Shown: positions 41,107-50,601, counted from the first letter of the stretch. The stretch: 64,000 nucleotides of DNA from Mycolicibacterium canariasense (GCF_002101555.1 NZ_LQOL01000029.1:1-64000), one strand, 5' to 3'. Notes: a model not told the origin generated them from the sequence alone. Made by a program: numbers and translations.

Positions 41107-41137
41107 CGTCGCGCGGCGGCGCAGCGAAACCGGCTGA
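40634..41137 (+). CDS. Putative immunity protein 2, paralogue of the preceding gene
   Basis: A 167-aa paralogue of the upstream protein, again coupled by an ATGA overlap. The middle (about residues 56-155) is almost identical in protein and DNA. The first 50 residues have diverged (IRKSNRSSGWMSNFTEQIPG against IQKTNRGCGWMSEFTEEIPG), and the basic tail is replaced by ARRRSETG. The second copy may protect against a variant toxin, or may be a recent duplication. It converges on the SnoaL-like gene 12 bp away. Confidence 0.7.
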   Translation: MRLPRPSYIRKSNRSSGWMSNFTEQIPGQLAAGINRLGDGKYTSYSIYPLPPDATYDEDVHPTEWIQTTGVAPDRLTVEIKQRDKAGVHRLYTIGRPEAATENTETETIHNGDNEYRVRPAEVLTATEAIELFQHYYNTHTVPAGWHLRERPEFSDTAVARRRSETG

Positions 41138-41148
41138 GCCGCCGCCGG

Positions 41149-41607
41149 TTACCGTCCGTACGCTGCCGGGTCGACATTCAGATGGGCGGACACATCCCCC
41201 ACCATCTCGACATCCACCAGCCGCTGCGTGAAGTACCACCCGCCGGCATCGCGGGCGAAGGCGTCGGCGTAGCGGCCCACCACGATCGGCTGCAGCGGCA
41301 CCGTCTCGGTGTGCTGAACCACCACGAAGGTGGACCGTGCCGTCGCGACGTCGTCGCTGACATCGATGATCGGGTTCAACACCAGATGGCGGGTGCGCGG
41401 GCGGTTGCCGTGCTCGGGATAGCGCCGTGTGGTCGCCGCAAACAGCCGGGCGATGTTCTCGGCCCCCGACACCGAACCGGAGGCCGGGCCGCCGAACGAT
41501 GCACGCCCCAGCAGTGTCCCGACGCCGTCGAAATCACCCGCATCGATCAGTTCGGCATAGGTGTAGAGCAACTCGGCAATGGCCGATTTGTCCTGCGGGT
41601 CCGCCAT
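41149..41607 (-). CDS. SnoaL/NTF2-like domain protein
   Basis: A 152-aa cone-shaped NTF2-fold protein starting MADPQDKSAIAELLYTYAEL, with a typical YTYAELIDAGDFDGVGTLL helix and a C-terminal beta sheet (YADAFARDAGGWYFTQRLVD). Members include ring hydroxylating dioxygenase beta-like proteins and polyketide cyclases; no catalytic residues can be assigned. The pattern resembles nuclear transport factor 2 family proteins common in mycobacteria. Convergent with the immunity-like genes and divergent from the HNH gene. Confidence 0.82.
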   Translation of the reverse strand: MADPQDKSAIAELLYTYAELIDAGDFDGVGTLLGRASFGGPASGSVSGAENIARLFAATTRRYPEHGNRPRTRHLVLNPIIDVSDDVATARSTFVVVQHTETVPLQPIVVGRYADAFARDAGGWYFTQRLVDVEMVGDVSAHLNVDPAAYGR

Positions 41608-41676
41608 CGGGCCACCCTAACCCAGGGGCCGCCGCCATGGTCCCGACTTGTCGGACCCCACTGCAATAATGTCGAT

Positions 41677-42888
41677 ATGTCCACCACCGCAGCATCTTTG
41701 GCGTCTCCGAAGGAGCGCCTGGAGGTGCTGTTCGGTGAGGTCGCCGAGCTGATGGGCCAGCGCAACGCCATCGACAGCCGGTTGGTCGAGATCATCGCCG
41801 AGATCGACCGTGACGAACTGGGCGGCATGACGGGCGCGCGCTCCATCAACGCACTGGTGGCATGGAAGACGGGCATGTCCGAACGCAACGCCGAGGTCAT
41901 GGTCGCCGTCGCGCACCGCCTCGACGACTTTCCCCGCTGCGCCGAAGGCATGCGGGAGGGCAAGCTCTCACTGGATCAGGTCGGGGTGATCGCCGAACGC
42001 GCCGCCGACGGATCCGATGAGCACTACGCCGAACTCGCCCTTTCGGCCACCGTCAGCCAGCTGCGCACCGCGATCAATTTCGCGCCCCGCCCGCAGCCGA
42101 AAGGCAAGCCCGAACCTGAGCCGCAGATCACCAAGACCGAGCACGGCGAGTACACCACCTATCGGATCACGCTGCCGCGGCTCGACGCCGCCAAACTCGA
42201 CGCCGCCGTGCAATCCCGTCACGACGCGCTGATCGCCGAACACGCCGCCGACGACGGTACGGATTTTCCGACCCGGGTGGACGCGTTCATGAGCCTGGTC
42301 GAAGCCGGCTGGGACACCGACGCCGCAGCCCGCCCACACGGCCAGCACACCACCGTCATCGTGCACGTCGACGTCGACCGGCCCGCCGCCCTGCACCTCG
42401 GGCCGATCCTCACCGACCAGGAACGCAACTACCTGCTCTGTGACGCCACCTGCGAAGTCTGGTTCGAGCGCCACGGCCGCCCGATCGGGGCCGGACGGTC
42501 CACCCGCACCATCAGCCGCCGGCTGCGCCGCGCCCTGGAACACCGCGACCGGCACTGCGTGGTCCCCGGCTGCGCCGCCAGTCGGGGACTGCACGCCCAT
42601 CACATCGTCCATTGGGAGGACGGCGGACCCACCGACCTGGACAACCTGGTCCTGCTGTGCCCACGGCATCACCGCATGCATCACCGCGGCCAGATCACCA
42701 TCACCGGCCCCGCCCACCAGCTCGCCGTCACCGACACCGACGGACAACCACTGCACCGCGGATCACTCGCACACCCCCCGACCACCCCGCCACCAAGCGT
42801 CAACCCCTACAAAGGCCCGACCGGGGAACGCGCCCAATGGTGGTGGTACAACCCGTTCCAACCGCAGCCACCACCGTCGGTCAACTAG
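41677..42888 (+). CDS. DUF222/HNH endonuclease, 13E12 repeat family
   Basis: A 403-aa protein with an N-terminal DUF222 helical domain ([20 protein letters not shown]) and a C-terminal HNH nuclease motif ([20 protein letters not shown] then [12 protein letters not shown]). This is the REP13E12 family, repeated in mycobacterial genomes; in M. tuberculosis one member hosts the attachment site of the phiRv1 prophage. Start ATG 41677 is chosen because the DUF222 domain begins there; the frame is open upstream. Its TAG stop overlaps the TAG stop of tsaD on the other strand (42885-42888). Codon use resembles the accessory genes. Confidence 0.9.
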   Translation: MSTTAASLASPKERLEVLFGEVAELMGQRNAIDSRLVEIIAEIDRDELGGMTGARSINALVAWKTGMSERNAEVMVAVAHRLDDFPRCAEGMREGKLSLDQVGVIAERAADGSDEHYAELALSATVSQLRTAINFAPRPQPKGKPEPEPQITKTEHGEYTTYRITLPRLDAAKLDAAVQSRHDALIAEHAADDGTDFPTRVDAFMSLVEAGWDTDAAARPHGQHTTVIVHVDVDRPAALHLGPILTDQERNYLLCDATCEVWFERHGRPIGAGRSTRTISRRLRRALEHRDRHCVVPGCAASRGLHAHHIVHWEDGGPTDLDNLVLLCPRHHRMHHRGQITITGPAHQLAVTDTDGQPLHRGSLAHPPTTPPPSVNPYKGPTGERAQWWWYNPFQPQPPPSVN

Positions 42889-43904
42889 GCCACCTGCCCC
42901 TTGACCACCGGCAGGCCCGGATCGCTGGCTACGGCCAGCGAGGACGGCGGCGCCCCGGCATCGATCAGATGCGCGGCGAACGACGCGATCATGGCACCGT
43001 TGTCGGTGCACAGCCGCGGCCGCGGCACGCGCAGCGTCAAACCGGCTGCCGCACAGCGTTCTTCGGCCAGCTCCCGGACCCGCGAATTCGCGGCGACCCC
43101 GCCGGCGATCAGCAGTGTCGACACCCCCAGATCGGTGGCCGCCCGCACCGCCTTCGCGGTCAGCACGTCGGCGACCGACTCCTGGAACCCGGCCGCCACA
43201 TCCGCGGCCGAAAAATCGGCATTGCGCTCCAGGTAGCGAGCCACCGCTGTCTTCAGGCCGGAGAAACTGAAGGTATACGGATCATCGCGCGGTCCGGTCA
43301 TCCCGCGCGGGAACACGATCGCCGCCGGGTCACCGGTGCGGGCCAACTCGTCCAAGGGCCGCCCGCCCGGGTAGCCCAGGCCCAGCAGTCGGGCCACCTT
43401 GTCATAGGCCTCCCCCGCAGCGTCGTCGACCGTGCTGCCCAGTTCCACGATCGGTTCCCCCAGCGAGCGCACGTGCAGCAGCTCGGTGTGCCCGCCGGAC
43501 ACCAGCAGACCGACGCATTCCGGCAGCGGGCCGTGGTCGTACACGTCGGCGGCCAGATGCCCGCCCAGGTGGTTCACCGCATAGAAGGGCACACCCCAGG
43601 CTGCCGCGTACGCCTTGGCCGCAGCGACGCCGACCAGCAGCGCGCCGGCCAGGCCGGGTCCGATGGTCGCGGCCACCACATCGGGCCGGCTCACCCCGGC
43701 GGTTTCCAGCGCCCGGCGCATGGTCGGGCCGAGCGATTCCAGATGCGCGCGGGACGCGATCTCGGGCACCACGCCACCGAAGCGGGCATGCTCGTCGACA
43801 CTGGAGGCGACTTCGTCAGCCAGCAGCGTGACCGTGCCGTCCGCCAGCCGGGCAATACCGACTCCCGTTTCGTCACAGGAACTTTCGATGGCCAACACGA
43901 TCAT
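42885..43904 (-). CDS. tsaD: tRNA N6-adenosine threonylcarbamoyltransferase TsaD
   Basis: Transfers threonylcarbamoyl to A37 of ANN-decoding tRNAs together with TsaB and TsaE, all encoded in this operon. 339 aa with the ASKHA fold: [16 protein letters not shown] at the start, the metal-binding NHLGGHLA, and [11 protein letters not shown] near the C-terminus. Matches Rv3419c (gcp). ATG 43904 overlaps the rimI stop by 4 bp. Essential in most bacteria. Confidence 0.96.
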   Translation of the reverse strand: MIVLAIESSCDETGVGIARLADGTVTLLADEVASSVDEHARFGGVVPEIASRAHLESLGPTMRRALETAGVSRPDVVAATIGPGLAGALLVGVAAAKAYAAAWGVPFYAVNHLGGHLAADVYDHGPLPECVGLLVSGGHTELLHVRSLGEPIVELGSTVDDAAGEAYDKVARLLGLGYPGGRPLDELARTGDPAAIVFPRGMTGPRDDPYTFSFSGLKTAVARYLERNADFSAADVAAGFQESVADVLTAKAVRAATDLGVSTLLIAGGVAANSRVRELAEERCAAAGLTLRVPRPRLCTDNGAMIASFAAHLIDAGAPPSSLAVASDPGLPVVKGQVA

Positions 43905-44350
43905 CTGGGATCTCGCTTCATGGTGTAGGCGTCGGCGCCGCTGACCTTGTAGTACCGCTTGCGCAATCCCACGGTGACGAAACCGACGCTCTCGTAGAGG
44001 TTGATCGCCGCGTCGTTGTCGGTGCGCACCTCCAGGAACACCACACCCCGATCGGCGAAGTCCAGCAGATCGGCCAGCAGCATCCTGCCGATCCCGTTGC
44101 CCTGGTAGTCCGGGTCCACACCGATGGTGTGCACCTCGTACTCGAAGGGCGGGATCCGGCCCAGCCGGGCGATGCCGGCATAGCCCACCAGCCGGCCGCC
44201 GTCGCGCGCGGCCACGTAATGGTTGTGTTTGGCCTCCAGGGCCAGGAGGAATGCCGACGGCGGCCACGGATCGTCACCGGCGAACAGTTGGGCTTCGAGC
44301 TCGGCGCAGCGATCCGCATCCAGCGGGGTCAGCGCGTCGATCACCGTCAC
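43901..44350 (-). CDS. rimI: Ribosomal protein S18-alanine N-acetyltransferase RimI
   Basis: GNAT acetyltransferase of 149 aa. The acetyl-CoA loop [17 protein letters not shown] and the C-terminal [13 protein letters not shown] are typical of RimI, which acetylates the N-terminal Ala of ribosomal protein S18. The GTG at 44350 gives a GTGA overlap with the tsaB stop; a second in-frame GTG 6 nt downstream is possible. Matches Rv3420c. Sandwiched between tsaB and tsaD as in many bacteria. Confidence 0.92.
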   Translation of the reverse strand: MTVIDALTPLDADRCAELEAQLFAGDDPWPPSAFLLALEAKHNHYVAARDGGRLVGYAGIARLGRIPPFEYEVHTIGVDPDYQGNGIGRMLLADLLDFADRGVVFLEVRTDNDAAINLYESVGFVTVGLRKRYYKVSGADAYTMKRDPR

Positions 44351-44979
44351 GCCAAACCCCGTTCGGCCAGCGACTTGGCGTCCGGGCGGCGCAGGTACAG
44401 CGGTACCAGCGGCTCGGGTTCGACAGTCCAATCCGCCACCACCGCAGCGAGTTCGGCCGACGACGGGTACTCGGGGCCGATCACCGGTAGACCGAAAGCG
44501 GCGGCGTGCGCAGGGGAAGCGGCCACCGCGTCGAGCCCGTCGACGGGCACGTCCGCGGCGGCATGGACCTCCGGGCCCGCGACGCGCACACCGTCGCGGT
44601 ACCGCGCCCAATAGACCTCACGACGCCGGGCGTCGGTGACCACCAGCACCTCGCCGCGGGTCGCCCGGCCGATGGCGTCCAGGCTGCACACCCCGAACAC
44701 CGGGATGCCCAGCGCATGACCGTAGGCCGCCGCGGTGGCCATTCCCACCCGCAGGCCGGTGAACGGGCCCGGACCACACCCGACCACCACGGCCTCCAGG
44801 TCGGCCATCGATCTGCCGCTGTCGGCAAGGGCGGCAAGCACATTCGGGGTCAGGCATTCGGCATGCGCGCGGGCGTCGACGGTGATCCGCTCGGCCAAGG
44901 TCGTGTCCTCGTCGCCGACGAGGACGACGCCGGCGGTGACGGCAGGCGTGGCGGTGTCGATGGCCAGGACCAGAGTCAT
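44347..44979 (-). CDS. tsaB: tRNA threonylcarbamoyladenosine synthesis protein TsaB
   Basis: Non-catalytic ASKHA partner of TsaD, 210 aa. It begins MTLVLAIDTATPAVTAGVVL and has VVGCGPGPFTGLRVGMATA, the TsaB signature. ATG 44979 overlaps the tsaE stop by 4 bp; an in-frame GTG slightly upstream is less likely. Matches Rv3421c. It scaffolds the TsaB-TsaD-TsaE t6A complex. Confidence 0.94.
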   Translation of the reverse strand: MTLVLAIDTATPAVTAGVVLVGDEDTTLAERITVDARAHAECLTPNVLAALADSGRSMADLEAVVVGCGPGPFTGLRVGMATAAAYGHALGIPVFGVCSLDAIGRATRGEVLVVTDARRREVYWARYRDGVRVAGPEVHAAADVPVDGLDAVAASPAHAAAFGLPVIGPEYPSSAELAAVVADWTVEPEPLVPLYLRRPDAKSLAERGLA

Positions 44980-45440
44980 GCCCTGCTCCACTGCCACGTC
45001 GCGGTGCGGGTGTCGGTGTCGGCGTCGCGCTCCAACCGGATGTCCAGATGGTTGTCGGACAACCGCTCGGCCAGCCCTTCACCCCATTCGACCACCACCA
45101 CCGCATCCTCCAGGTCGGTGTCCAGATCCAGCGAATCCAGTTCGCCCAGAATGTCATCGGTCTGATCCAGCAGCCGGTAGACATCCACGTGGATCAACGC
45201 GGGCGCGCCGGCTCGGCGGGCCGGATGCACCCGGGCCAACACGTACGTGGGCGAGGTGACCGGCCCATCGACATCCATGGCCCGGGCTATTCCCCTGGCC
45301 AGCACCGTCTTCCCGGCACCCAGCGGCCCAGCCAGCACCACCACGTCACCCGCACGCAACTGCGCCCCCAGCCGCACCCCGAGCGCGATGGTGTCGGCTT
45401 CGGTGGCCAGCGCCGCGGTGCCGTCCTCCCGCTCAGCCAT
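44976..45440 (-). CDS. tsaE: tRNA threonylcarbamoyladenosine synthesis ATPase TsaE
   Basis: P-loop ATPase of 154 aa with Walker A GPLGAGKT and the switch region SPTYVLARVHP, then LIHVDVYRL. It hydrolyses ATP to reset the TsaBD complex after each t6A cycle. Matches Rv3422c. It starts 8 bp inside the end of the alpha/beta hydrolase gene. Confidence 0.95.
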   Translation of the reverse strand: MAEREDGTAALATEADTIALGVRLGAQLRAGDVVVLAGPLGAGKTVLARGIARAMDVDGPVTSPTYVLARVHPARRAGAPALIHVDVYRLLDQTDDILGELDSLDLDTDLEDAVVVVEWGEGLAERLSDNHLDIRLERDADTDTRTATWQWSRA

Positions 45441-46548
45441 ACCAGGCCCGCTCCTTCAGCCGCCGGGTCAGCGCGACCAGCCTCGACGGGGTGGCCCGCT
45501 CCACCAGGCGCACCAGCGCGTCGTCGATCACCTCGGGCTGCTCCAACTGCACCAGGTGACCGGCGCCCTCGACGATCACCAGCTCCGACTTCGGCAGTGC
45601 CATCGCCATCTCCTGCGAGTACTCCATCGGGGTAAGCAGATCATGGTCACCGCAGGCGATCAGCGTCGGGATCTTGGCCAGCGTCGTCAACGCCGCCCGC
45701 TCGTCATGCACCTCCAGCGCGTGCAGGAAACCGACCATGGTGGTCATCGCGGTTTCGTGCATCATCCGCTGGGAGAACGCCACGACACTGCGACTGACCT
45801 TCTCGTCACCGTACGACGCGGCGCGCAGCACCGGCCCCAGCATCGAGCGCGCGGCACCGCGGCCACGGTTGACCACCGTCGGCGCGTACCGGACGGCGAA
45901 CCTGGCCGCCTCAAGGGCCGGGTTCTTCAGGATCTCACCCAATGGTGAGCGCGAAACCCCTTCGGCGGCAGAGGCTATCAGCGCAACACCGACGATCCGG
46001 CCGCCGTACTGCTTCGGGAATTGGCGGGCGTGCGACAACACCGTCATGCCACCCATGGAGTGGCCGACCAGCACGACGGGCCCGCGCGGGGCCATCACCG
46101 CCAACACCGATTCCAGATCCTGCCCCAGCTGCGGCACGGTGAAGGTGTCCTGCGGGGCATCCCCGGACAGCCCGTGGCCGCGCTGGTCGTAGAACACCAT
46201 CCGCACCTGATCGCCCCACTGCTGCGCCAGCCGCGCCCGCTGAAAGTGGAACGCGCCCATACGCAGACAGAACCCGTGGGCGAACACCACCGTCAGCCGC
46301 GCGTCGGGCGGGCCCACCTCACGCACCGCGAGCGGCACGCCGTCGGGCGTGGTGACCACCGCGCTGCGATCGGCGTGCAGAAGTTCGAAATCCTCGTCCG
46401 CGTACGGGTCGTCAGCGCCGACCCGCCGGCCCACCGACCGCGCGACCGACACCCCGGCCACCGAGCCGACCGCCGCCAGTCCGGCGAGGCCGGCCAGCCA
46501 GGGCACCGTGCCCCGGTCCGGGTGCGGCCGAGCATCGTCGTCGGTCAC
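45433..46548 (-). CDS. Membrane-anchored alpha/beta hydrolase
   Basis: A 371-aa hydrolase with an N-terminal membrane segment (WLAGLAGLAAVGSVAGVSVA), oxyanion block FAHGFCLRMG, nucleophile elbow GHSMGGM, and C-terminal Asp and His (CGDHDLL, EGAGHLV). It lies inside the alr-tsaEB-rimI-tsaD operon, 5 bp after alr. By memory this position is not occupied in M. tuberculosis H37Rv. The GTG at 46548 is chosen over longer forms because it follows alr directly. Substrate unknown; an esterase or epoxide hydrolase is possible. Confidence 0.85.
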   Translation of the reverse strand: MTDDDARPHPDRGTVPWLAGLAGLAAVGSVAGVSVARSVGRRVGADDPYADEDFELLHADRSAVVTTPDGVPLAVREVGPPDARLTVVFAHGFCLRMGAFHFQRARLAQQWGDQVRMVFYDQRGHGLSGDAPQDTFTVPQLGQDLESVLAVMAPRGPVVLVGHSMGGMTVLSHARQFPKQYGGRIVGVALIASAAEGVSRSPLGEILKNPALEAARFAVRYAPTVVNRGRGAARSMLGPVLRAASYGDEKVSRSVVAFSQRMMHETAMTTMVGFLHALEVHDERAALTTLAKIPTLIACGDHDLLTPMEYSQEMAMALPKSELVIVEGAGHLVQLEQPEVIDDALVRLVERATPSRLVALTRRLKERAWYG

Positions 46549-46553
46549 CGGGG

Positions 46554-47699
46554 TCAGCCCGCCTCGCCCTTGTAGACCCGGGTGACGCGGCCGCGCGGGC
46601 TGGTGACCACCTCGTAGTTGATGGTGCCCAGCAGATCGGCCCAATCCTGCGCCGTGGGTTCCCCGTTGTCCCCGGGGCCGAACAGGATCGCCTCGTCACC
46701 GACGGTCACGTCGGGCGCGCCGGGACCGAGGTCGACGACGAATTGGTCCATGCAGATCCGGCCGACGTTGGGCCGGCGGCGGCCGTTGATCAGCACCTCG
46801 AGCCGGCCGCTGAGCGGGCGGTACACGCCGTCGGCGTAGCCGATGGGCAGCAACGCCAGCGTGGTGTCGTGCGGTGCCACCCAGGTGTGCCCGTACGACA
46901 CGCCTTCCCCGGCCGGTACGGAACGGATCAGTGCGACAGGGCATTTCAGGGTCATCGCGGGCCGCAACCCCATGGCACCGAGTGCGGGGATGGGGCTCTG
47001 GCCGTACAGCGCGATACCGGGCCGGATCATGTCGTAGGCCAGGTCGTGGCGCGTCATCGCGCCCGGCGAGCTGCACAGGTGCGCAATCTCGAAGTCGACC
47101 CCGGCCGCGCGCGCCGTGGCGCGCATGGCGTCGAAGCGCTCGGCCTGCCGGTCGGTGGCCTCCGGGTGGGCCGGGTCGTCGCCGTTGGCCAGGTGGCTCA
47201 TGATGCCGCGCAGTCGCAGCGCACCGTCGGCGGCTCCGCGGCCCAGCGCGGTCAGCACCGCCGGCAGGTCGGCGGCGGCCACCCCGTTGCGGGTCATCCC
47301 GGTGTCGACCTTCAGGGTCGCCACCGCGGGCACCCCGGTGCGCCGTACCGCGTCCAGCACGTCCTCGATCTGTGTCAGCGAGGACACCGCGATCTGAACG
47401 TCGGCGGCCACCGCCGGCCCGAAATCGGTGCCGGGCGCGTGCAGCCAGGACAGGATCGGTGCGCTGATGCCGTCGTGGCGCAGGGCGAGCGCTTCGTCGA
47501 CGGTGGCCACCCCGAGCTCTGCGGCCCCCGCGGCCAGCGCCGCCCTGGCCACCGGCGTCGCGCCATGCCCGTATCCGTCGGCCTTGACCACCGCCATCAC
47601 CTCGGCGGACCCGGCGTGCTCCCGCAGAACGCCCACGTTGTGGGCGACCGCATCGAGATCGATGAGGGCCTGTGCGCCGAGAACATCGGTTGTCTGCAT
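46554..47699 (-). CDS. alr: Alanine racemase
   Basis: PLP-dependent interconversion of L- and D-alanine for peptidoglycan; the target of D-cycloserine. 381 aa. The PLP lysine is K39 in [13 protein letters not shown], and the second catalytic base is the Tyr in [11 protein letters not shown] 47699 (MQTTDV) is chosen by likeness to the M. smegmatis protein; an ATG 9 nt upstream is possible. Matches Rv3423c. Confidence 0.95.
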   Translation of the reverse strand: MQTTDVLGAQALIDLDAVAHNVGVLREHAGSAEVMAVVKADGYGHGATPVARAALAAGAAELGVATVDEALALRHDGISAPILSWLHAPGTDFGPAVAADVQIAVSSLTQIEDVLDAVRRTGVPAVATLKVDTGMTRNGVAAADLPAVLTALGRGAADGALRLRGIMSHLANGDDPAHPEATDRQAERFDAMRATARAAGVDFEIAHLCSSPGAMTRHDLAYDMIRPGIALYGQSPIPALGAMGLRPAMTLKCPVALIRSVPAGEGVSYGHTWVAPHDTTLALLPIGYADGVYRPLSGRLEVLINGRRRPNVGRICMDQFVVDLGPGAPDVTVGDEAILFGPGDNGEPTAQDWADLLGTINYEVVTSPRGRVTRVYKGEAG

Positions 47700-47797
47700 C
47701 GCCACCATTTTCGCATGCCCGCGAACGTGGGCCGGTTTGCGAGGATCGGCGGAGATGCCGATCACATGCCCACGTCACACGGCACACCGTCACAGTT

Positions 47798-49180
47798 TCA
47801 GTGCGCGAACGGTTGCACCTCGTCGAAGTGGCCGTTGGGCTTGAGCTCGTCGAGATGCCGCAGGGCGGTGATGGTGTCCTCCTTGAGCGCGCGGGCCAAG
47901 TCGGCCGAGAAGCCTTCCCGGACCACCACCCGCAGCACGGTGACGTCCTCGGCGCCCTCGGGCATGGTGTACGCCGGCACCTGCCAGCCGTAGGCGCGCA
48001 GCGCGTGCGAGAGGTCGAACTCGGTGTAGCCCGGTTCGCCCTTGAGCCGGAAACTGATCACCGGGATGGCCGACCCGTCGGTGATCACCTCGAAATGCTC
48101 ACTGGCCCGCAGTTGATCGCCCAGCCACCGCGCGGTCTGCGACAGGCACTGCATCACCTGGGTGTATCCGGCACGGCCCAGCCGCAGGAAGTTGTAATAC
48201 TGGCCCACCACCTGATTCCCCGGCCGGGAGAAGTTCAAGGTGAAGGTGGGCATGTCGCCGCCGAGGTAGTTGACCCGGAACACCAGGTCCTCGGGCAGGT
48301 GGTCCTTGTTGCGCCACACCACGAATCCGATACCGGGATAGGTCAGCCCGTACTTGTGGCCGCTGACGTTGATCGAAACCACCCGCGGCAGCCGGAAATC
48401 CCATTGCAGGTCCGGATGCAGGAACGGCACCACGAAGCCGCCGCTGGCCGCGTCCACGTGCACGGGAACATCGACACCGCCGGCCGCGGCGAGCGTGTCC
48501 AGCGCCGCGCAGATCTCGGCGATCGGCTCCAACTCGCCGGTGAAGGTGGTACCCAGGATGCCGACCACACCGATGGTGTCCTCGTCGACGGCCGCGACCA
48601 CCTGCTCGGGCGTGATGACGTAGCGGTCCCGCGCCATCGGCAGGTAGCGCGGTTCGACGTCGAAGTACCGGCAGAACTTCTCCCAGACCACCTGCACGTT
48701 GGAGCCCAGCACCAGGTTGGGGGTGCGGGTCTTCCAGTCTTTGCCGACCTTGTCCCGCCACCGCCACTTCAGCGCCAGCCCGGCCAGCATGACGGCCTCG
48801 CTGGAACCGATGGTGGACACCCCGACCGCCGTGGCCGGGTCGTCGTCGCGCAGGTCCTCGGCGTGGAACAGGTCGGCCACCATGGCCACACAGCGCGACT
48901 CGATGGCCGCGGTGGCCGGGTATTCGTCCTTGTCGATCATGTTCTTGTCGAACGTCTCGGCCATCAGCTTGTCGGCCTCGGGTTCCATCCACGTGGTGAC
49001 GAAGGTGGCCAGGTTCAGCCGGGAGCTGCCGTCGAGCATCAGCTCGTCGTGGATGAAGCGGTAGGCCGCCTCGGCCTCCATCGAATCGTCAGGCAGCCGC
49101 AGTGACGGCACCGGGTCGGTGGACAACCGACCGGTGTAGGCCGGTGAGATGGACGGTCCTGGCGTGTGCCGTGCTGGCAT
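47798..49180 (-). CDS. gadB: Glutamate decarboxylase
   Basis: Converts glutamate to GABA, consuming a proton. 460 aa, PLP fold II group. The PLP lysine is K276 in NVSGHKYGLTYPG, the cofactor Asp is in VHVDAASGGFV, and the flexible C-terminal tail of acid-resistance GadB is present. Matches Rv3432c. No glutamate/GABA antiporter gene is seen nearby, so a role in GABA metabolism is as likely as acid resistance. It follows nnr by 11 bp. Confidence 0.95.
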   Translation of the reverse strand: MPARHTPGPSISPAYTGRLSTDPVPSLRLPDDSMEAEAAYRFIHDELMLDGSSRLNLATFVTTWMEPEADKLMAETFDKNMIDKDEYPATAAIESRCVAMVADLFHAEDLRDDDPATAVGVSTIGSSEAVMLAGLALKWRWRDKVGKDWKTRTPNLVLGSNVQVVWEKFCRYFDVEPRYLPMARDRYVITPEQVVAAVDEDTIGVVGILGTTFTGELEPIAEICAALDTLAAAGGVDVPVHVDAASGGFVVPFLHPDLQWDFRLPRVVSINVSGHKYGLTYPGIGFVVWRNKDHLPEDLVFRVNYLGGDMPTFTLNFSRPGNQVVGQYYNFLRLGRAGYTQVMQCLSQTARWLGDQLRASEHFEVITDGSAIPVISFRLKGEPGYTEFDLSHALRAYGWQVPAYTMPEGAEDVTVLRVVVREGFSADLARALKEDTITALRHLDELKPNGHFDEVQPFAH

Positions 49181-49191
49181 GGGGGTCCCTT

Positions 49192-50601
49192 CTAGAGTTG
49201 CGCGACGGATGAACGAAGATGGGCCAGAATGCCTTCCGCCGACGTCGGCACCGCGCGCGGTCCGGGGTCGGCGGCGGACAATCCGGCGGCGCGCGCATGC
49301 ACGTACGCCGCCATCCCGGCGGCCTCGGTGGGCGGCAGGCCGGAAGCCAGCAACGCGCCGATGATCCCGGACAGCACATCGCCGGATCCCGCTGTCGCAG
49401 CCCAGGATTGGCCCGCGGGGTTGAGATAGGTGGTCTCGCCGTCGGTGATGACGGTGACGTTGCCCTTGAGCAGCACGGTGGCGCCGAGCCGCTCGGCCAG
49501 CTCACGCGCCGCGGCGACCCGGTCCGGCCCGACGGGATGGCCGGCCACCCGTTGATACTCCCCGGCGTGCGGGGTGAGAACGGTTGGTGCGGAACGCCTT
49601 TCCACCAGCTCTGGTTGACCGGCCAGCAGCGTCAACGCGTCGGCGTCGACGATCACCGGCAGCTCGGTGGCCAGCGCGAAACGCAACGCCTCGGTGGCGG
49701 ATTCGTCGGTACCCAGCCCCGGCCCGACGACCCACGATTGCACCCGGCCGGCGGCTTCGGGCCGGGGCGCGGCCACCACCTCGGGCCAGCGGGTCACCAC
49801 GTTCGCGGCTGCGCTACCGGCGTAGCGCACCATTCCCGAGGTGGCGGCCACGGCCGCACCGGTGCACAGGATGGCCGCCCCCGGATAGGTGGCCGAGCCG
49901 GCCAGGATGCCGGTCACCCCCTGGGTGTACTTGTCGTCGTGCGGCCCCGGCACCGGCCACCGCGCGGCGACGTCGGCGGCCTCGAGTCCGCGCACCGCGC
50001 TGGGCGGCAGTTCCAGACCGATGTCGACGAGTTCGACGCGACCGCATTCGCCGAGCGCATGTACGGGTTTGTAGCCGCCGAACGTCACGGTCAGCGCGGC
50101 CGTGACATGGGGCCCGTCGGCGGCCCCGGTGTGTACATCGACACCACTGGGGATGTCGACGGCGACCACCGGTGCGGCGCTGGCACCGAAGACCTCGGCC
50201 GCGGCGGGGCGCAGCGGGCCCCGGCCGGAGATGCCGACGACCCCGTCGATCACCAGATCCGTCGCCGCCGGGATCTCGTCGACGGTGCGCCCGCCGGCCC
50301 GGCGGAATGCTGCCAGCGCCGCGGGGTGGGTGTGCTGTGGGTTGAGCAGCACGGCGGTGGCCGCGACACCGCGGCGGCGCAGGAAGGTGGCTGCCCACAG
50401 GGCGTCACCGCCGTTGTCGCCGGAGCCGACCACGGCGCACACCCGCCGGCCGCACACCGCACCGGAGCGGGCGCGCAATTCCCGCGCGATCGCCGAGGCC
50501 AGCCCGTAGGCGGCACGCCGCATGAGTACACCGTCGGGCAGGGCTGCCAGCAACGGCGCCTCGGCGGCTCGGATCGCATCTGCGGTGTAGTAGTGGCGCA
50601 T
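49192..50601 (-). CDS. nnr: Bifunctional NAD(P)HX epimerase/dehydratase
   Basis: Repairs hydrated NAD(P)H. 469 aa. The N-terminal YjeF epimerase domain has VVGSGDNGGDALWAA, and the C-terminal ADP-dependent dehydratase has LTPHAGEYQR and AGSGDVLSGIIGALLASG. ATG 50601 is preceded by GGGAG; the frame is open upstream but lacks homology. Matches Rv3433c. First gene of the long minus-strand operon running through gadB and probably alr to tsaD. Confidence 0.95.
   Translation of the reverse strand: MRHYYTADAIRAAEAPLLAALPDGVLMRRAAYGLASAIARELRARSGAVCGRRVCAVVGSGDNGGDALWAATFLRRRGVAATAVLLNPQHTHPAALAAFRRAGGRTVDEIPAATDLVIDGVVGISGRGPLRPAAAEVFGASAAPVVAVDIPSGVDVHTGAADGPHVTAALTVTFGGYKPVHALGECGRVELVDIGLELPPSAVRGLEAADVAARWPVPGPHDDKYTQGVTGILAGSATYPGAAILCTGAAVAATSGMVRYAGSAAANVVTRWPEVVAAPRPEAAGRVQSWVVGPGLGTDESATEALRFALATELPVIVDADALTLLAGQPELVERRSAPTVLTPHAGEYQRVAGHPVGPDRVAAARELAERLGATVLLKGNVTVITDGETTYLNPAGQSWAATAGSGDVLSGIIGALLASGLPPTEAAGMAAYVHARAAGLSAADPGPRAVPTSAEGILAHLRSSVAQL

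Noticed and set aside
41677..42888. Prophage attachment site or integrated phage at the 13E12-type gene
   Set aside because: No integrase, phage structural genes or flanking direct repeats were found around it, and the gene is intact.
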